Assembly: GCF_033807575.1 (NCBI RefSeq)
Contig: NC_084725.1
Location: 13,613,001-13,677,000, forward strand
From: Cydia pomonella
Lineage: Eukaryota > Arthropoda > Insecta > Lepidoptera > Tortricidae
Direction of reading: 5' to 3'
Length of the DNA stretch: 64,000 nt
The notes under the pieces were generated by a model. It was not told where the DNA came from. It searched no databases and worked only from the letters and a program-made list of their open reading frames with translations. The translations under genes were made by a program, and so were the position numbers. Position 1 is the stretch's first letter. Each line of letters begins with the position of its first letter. This document shows positions 61,581 to 64,000 of this stretch, piece after piece.

Positions 61581-62636
61581 TTGTGTCGTAGTCCTAAAAC
61601 GTAGTAGTCTTAACATATAAATGTAAATATTGTTAATGTTATTATGCATTTATATTATGCAACGATATTAAAAAGTGACATAGGCAACAAATAGAAATAA
61701 TAAGTTGGTCCATCCAATTTTTTACGTTTAATCTGTTAAAACCATAGCCTAAATTTTAACAGATTTATTTATTAAATCAATTATTACACATTTTACTAAA
61801 TACCAAGAAAGCAAATGTCGTAGTTAATGCTTTTATTATAAGCAATGTCTCATTGTCAAGCTTCAGACACAGCAAAAAAATTGCTCAGTGTATTTCATTT
61901 GTAAAAAAAATATCATAATAATAGAATATACTGTTACAAAACATATTGTTACAATTATTAATACAAACATATTGTTATATTGTTACAATTGTATATACAC
62001 AATAAGAACGTGCGTTTCGATTGAATCTATAAAACGACAATCGCAAAGTCGTACTACTGAGTCAATATACTGTTTACAATATTTGAATCTTACTTCAGAG
62101 GCCTTACGAGTATTATATGTAACTAAGCAATCTATAATGACCTCTAAGCACAGTTATAAAGGCACAAAATTCCGACACGTCGAGTCACGTGGTTGTTAAT
62201 TTAAGGTCTGATAAAGTAGAACTTGAAAAACATACGATGGATGGACCTCGAATATCGAAACTTTAGTAATTTCACCGAGCTTTACGCTATCATGACCGTA
62301 ACAGCACAAAGTGGAGCTGACTTTAATGCTGACATTACCACACTTTCTCATTGCAAATGCCATGCAGTCTTACCGTGGTCCGACTTTACTAGTGTTTAAT
62401 TAACTAGTTATCGCCCCCAGCGTTCCCTGTAGACGCTACATTGTTAATTAGAAACGGCCATTACTGTTAATCGGTTGATTGTTCATACATACAGACACAC
62501 ATACATATTTCAGACGAGACGTTCCTTAACCCAGATGATTAATTATTCTTGAAGAGACGATGTTTCTAATTGAGCGGCGAAAGCGACACGACCCATACAT
62601 TTTTACAATTTAACATATAACTGTAAAAAATATTAT
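61581..62636. other. No gene seen
   Basis: AT-rich; ACATATTGTTA recurs at 61940 and 61968. No repeat family or coding exon recognised. Confidence 0.45.
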
Positions 62637-62908
62637 TGTAAAATGTGCCTACTTTGCTCCAAAAGATTACTATAGAATGTGCCTACTTTGCTCCAAAAGA
62701 TTACCGTAAAATGTGCCTAATTTGCTCCAAAATATAACCGTAAAATGTGCTTACTTTGCTCCAAAATATAACCGTAAAATGTGCCTACTTTGCTCCAAAA
62801 TATAACCGTAAAATGTGCCTACTTTGCTCCAAAAGTTTACCGTAAAATGTACCTACTTTTCTCCAAAACATTATTGTAAAATGTGCCTAGTTTGCTCTAC
62901 AACTATTA
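62637..62908. repeat. 34-bp minisatellite, eight units
   Basis: Eight tandem units of CGTAAAATGTGCCTACTTTG + CTCCAAAATATAAC, each with few changes; outer units are the most diverged. Unit length is constant at 34, so indels are rare. A lone unit sits in SLC12A9 intron 1 at 30484. Confidence 0.92.
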
Positions 62909-63111
62909 GGTAAGAAAAATATCTATGGATTTCAATTCACGATTTATGTTTATGTTAATTGAAAGAAAAACTTATAGCAAAGTTATTTAGCTCTATATTT
63001 CGAGGTACTTACGTGCGAAATGTCTTTTGACATTTAGGCTGTGTTTCCATCAGAGATGTGAATTAAGAACCAACAGAATCACTGAATACCTTTGCTCGTG
63101 AAGTGATTCTA

Positions 63112-63182
63112 ATAATAAATAAATAAATAAATATTGTAGGATATCCTTACTCAAATTGACAAAGGCCTCAAGAAGGCATATG
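63112..63182 (-). mobile_element. SINE family A, 3' fragment
   Basis: AAATAAATATTGTAGGATAT..ACTCAAATTGAC then AAGGC matches the tail side of family A only. Confidence 0.6.
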
Positions 63183-63361
63183 TTGTCTATTGGTTATAAT
63201 AAACAATCACATCCCTCGCTAGTCACTATGCATCCTCGCACATCTCTCGTGAAAACGCAGCCTTACTGGTTTCCCCGTAAAGAAAACTATAGGAAACCCG
63301 AACTAAAGAAAAATATTCTGCATAAAAAACAAATGTTTGATGTGTGAGATGTTCCCATTAC

Positions 63362-63740
63362 GTTTTTTTTTTTTTTTTTTTTTTATGGAGGATAGGCAGG
63401 CGTTTGACCACGATCACACCTGATGGTAAGTGATGATGCGGTCTACGGTGGAGCACGCTTACCTATGAGATACCTATTTACTCTAGCCTTGAAGAGATTC
63501 AGATTGTACTCATACGGAAACACAGACTCGGGCAGGGCATTCCACTCCTTGGCAGTTGGCTTGGCTTGGAATGTTGAAGCGAAACGCTTCGTGCGTATTT
63601 GTGGAATACCTACCATGAAGCGATGCCGAAGTGCCGATTGTCTGGTAGTCCGATGGCGACGTCAGCTTGGGAACTTCCTTCTATAGTCCAGAGATAGTGC
63701 AGTGCCCAGACCATCTAATGGGAGAAGGCCTAACTGGGTC
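63362..63740 (-). mobile_element. LINE 3' end with A-tail
   Basis: Poly-T at 63365-63384, then GGCAGGCGTTTGACCACGAT, CACACCTGATGGTAAGTGAT, GCACGCTTACCTATGAGATA and ACTCGGGCAGGGCATTCCAC. This is the inverted 3' end of a common moth retroelement, recognised by familiarity. Confidence 0.65.
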
Positions 63741-63819
63741 CTGCGAAATTTGAAAATTTAATTATCGTTATCGCTCAGATATTACGTAAAAGAGAGGAAG
63801 ATAGATAGAAAGAGAGGTA

Positions 63820-63842
63820 GATGTTCGCGGTAGGCCCTCTGT
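63820..63842. mobile_element. MITE family I, end fragment
   Basis: GATGTTCGCGGTAGGCCCTCT matches the right end of the copy at 44909. Confidence 0.5.
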
Positions 63843-64000
63843 GCACTGCAGTGTCGCAGTTTATCTCAATAAAAACCGTATAAAGCCATCTTGGCTTATA
63901 ATAATATATTACATAACCCGTCGACAATATCTCATCTCTGTGCATTGTGCAAGACAACACTGAAAGAAATGGTTTGCATAACTGTAACAAAATTTTGGTT

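Noticed and set aside
62637..62908. CRISPR-like regular repeats
   Set aside because: Units are directly adjacent with no variable spacers, and the genome is eukaryotic.

Overview
The window reads as nuclear DNA of an insect, most likely a moth or butterfly. It is AT-rich, the genes are split into short exons with GT..AG introns, and the rest is packed with interspersed repeats of the kind typical of Lepidoptera: two tRNA-headed SINE families, LINE tails, many small inverted-repeat elements (MITEs) and TTAA-ended short elements. The species cannot be named from the sequence. No prokaryotic operon, CRISPR array or viral gene was seen.

Four genes are supported. (1) Bases 2327-30938, minus strand, hold the 5' two thirds of an SLC12A9-like cation-chloride cotransporter (CIP1 family). 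Eleven shared exons (24970 down to 2327) join in frame with clean splice sites, and two alternative first coding exons at 30824-30938 and 28343-28367 fit the same phase. The long form gives 611 residues in the window; the C-terminal part (about 300 residues by comparison with the human protein) lies beyond base 1. (2) Bases 21899-23032, minus strand, hold an intronless 3-hydroxyisobutyryl-CoA-hydrolase-like gene nested in an SLC12A9 intron on the same strand, with an altered active-site loop. (3) Bases 34891-37116, minus strand, hold the complete three-exon gene of the spliceosomal protein SmG (76 residues). (4) Bases 38230-38390, plus strand, hold the first coding exon of a gene I do not recognise, head to head with SmG. 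An open segment at 61356-61577 could be another exon but is weak.

Region by region: 1-2.3 kb is LINE and SINE debris; 2.3-31 kb is SLC12A9 with repeat-filled introns and the nested gene; 31-34.9 kb is intergenic, with an 888-bp near-palindrome made of two inverted copies of one repeat; 34.9-37.1 kb is SmG; 37.1-38.2 kb is the shared upstream region; 38.4-64 kb is repeat-dominated and may be the first intron of the unrecognised gene, with nested insertions at 42.6-43.8 kb, four alternating copies of one poly-A element at 54.8-57.8 kb and a 34-bp minisatellite at 62.6 kb.

The most unusual signal is in SLC12A9. Five of its exons have a partial degenerate copy of themselves in the intron directly downstream: near 18.94 kb, 13.50 kb, 12.04 kb and 8.02 kb, and a minisatellite at 4.2-4.7 kb. 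Several copies keep the exon end and a splice donor. The copy at 8.02 kb is still open and nearly identical over its last 60 bases; those at 12.04 and 13.50 kb are broken by stops or deletions; the one at 4.2-4.7 kb has been amplified into a 109-bp tandem array of pseudo-exons.
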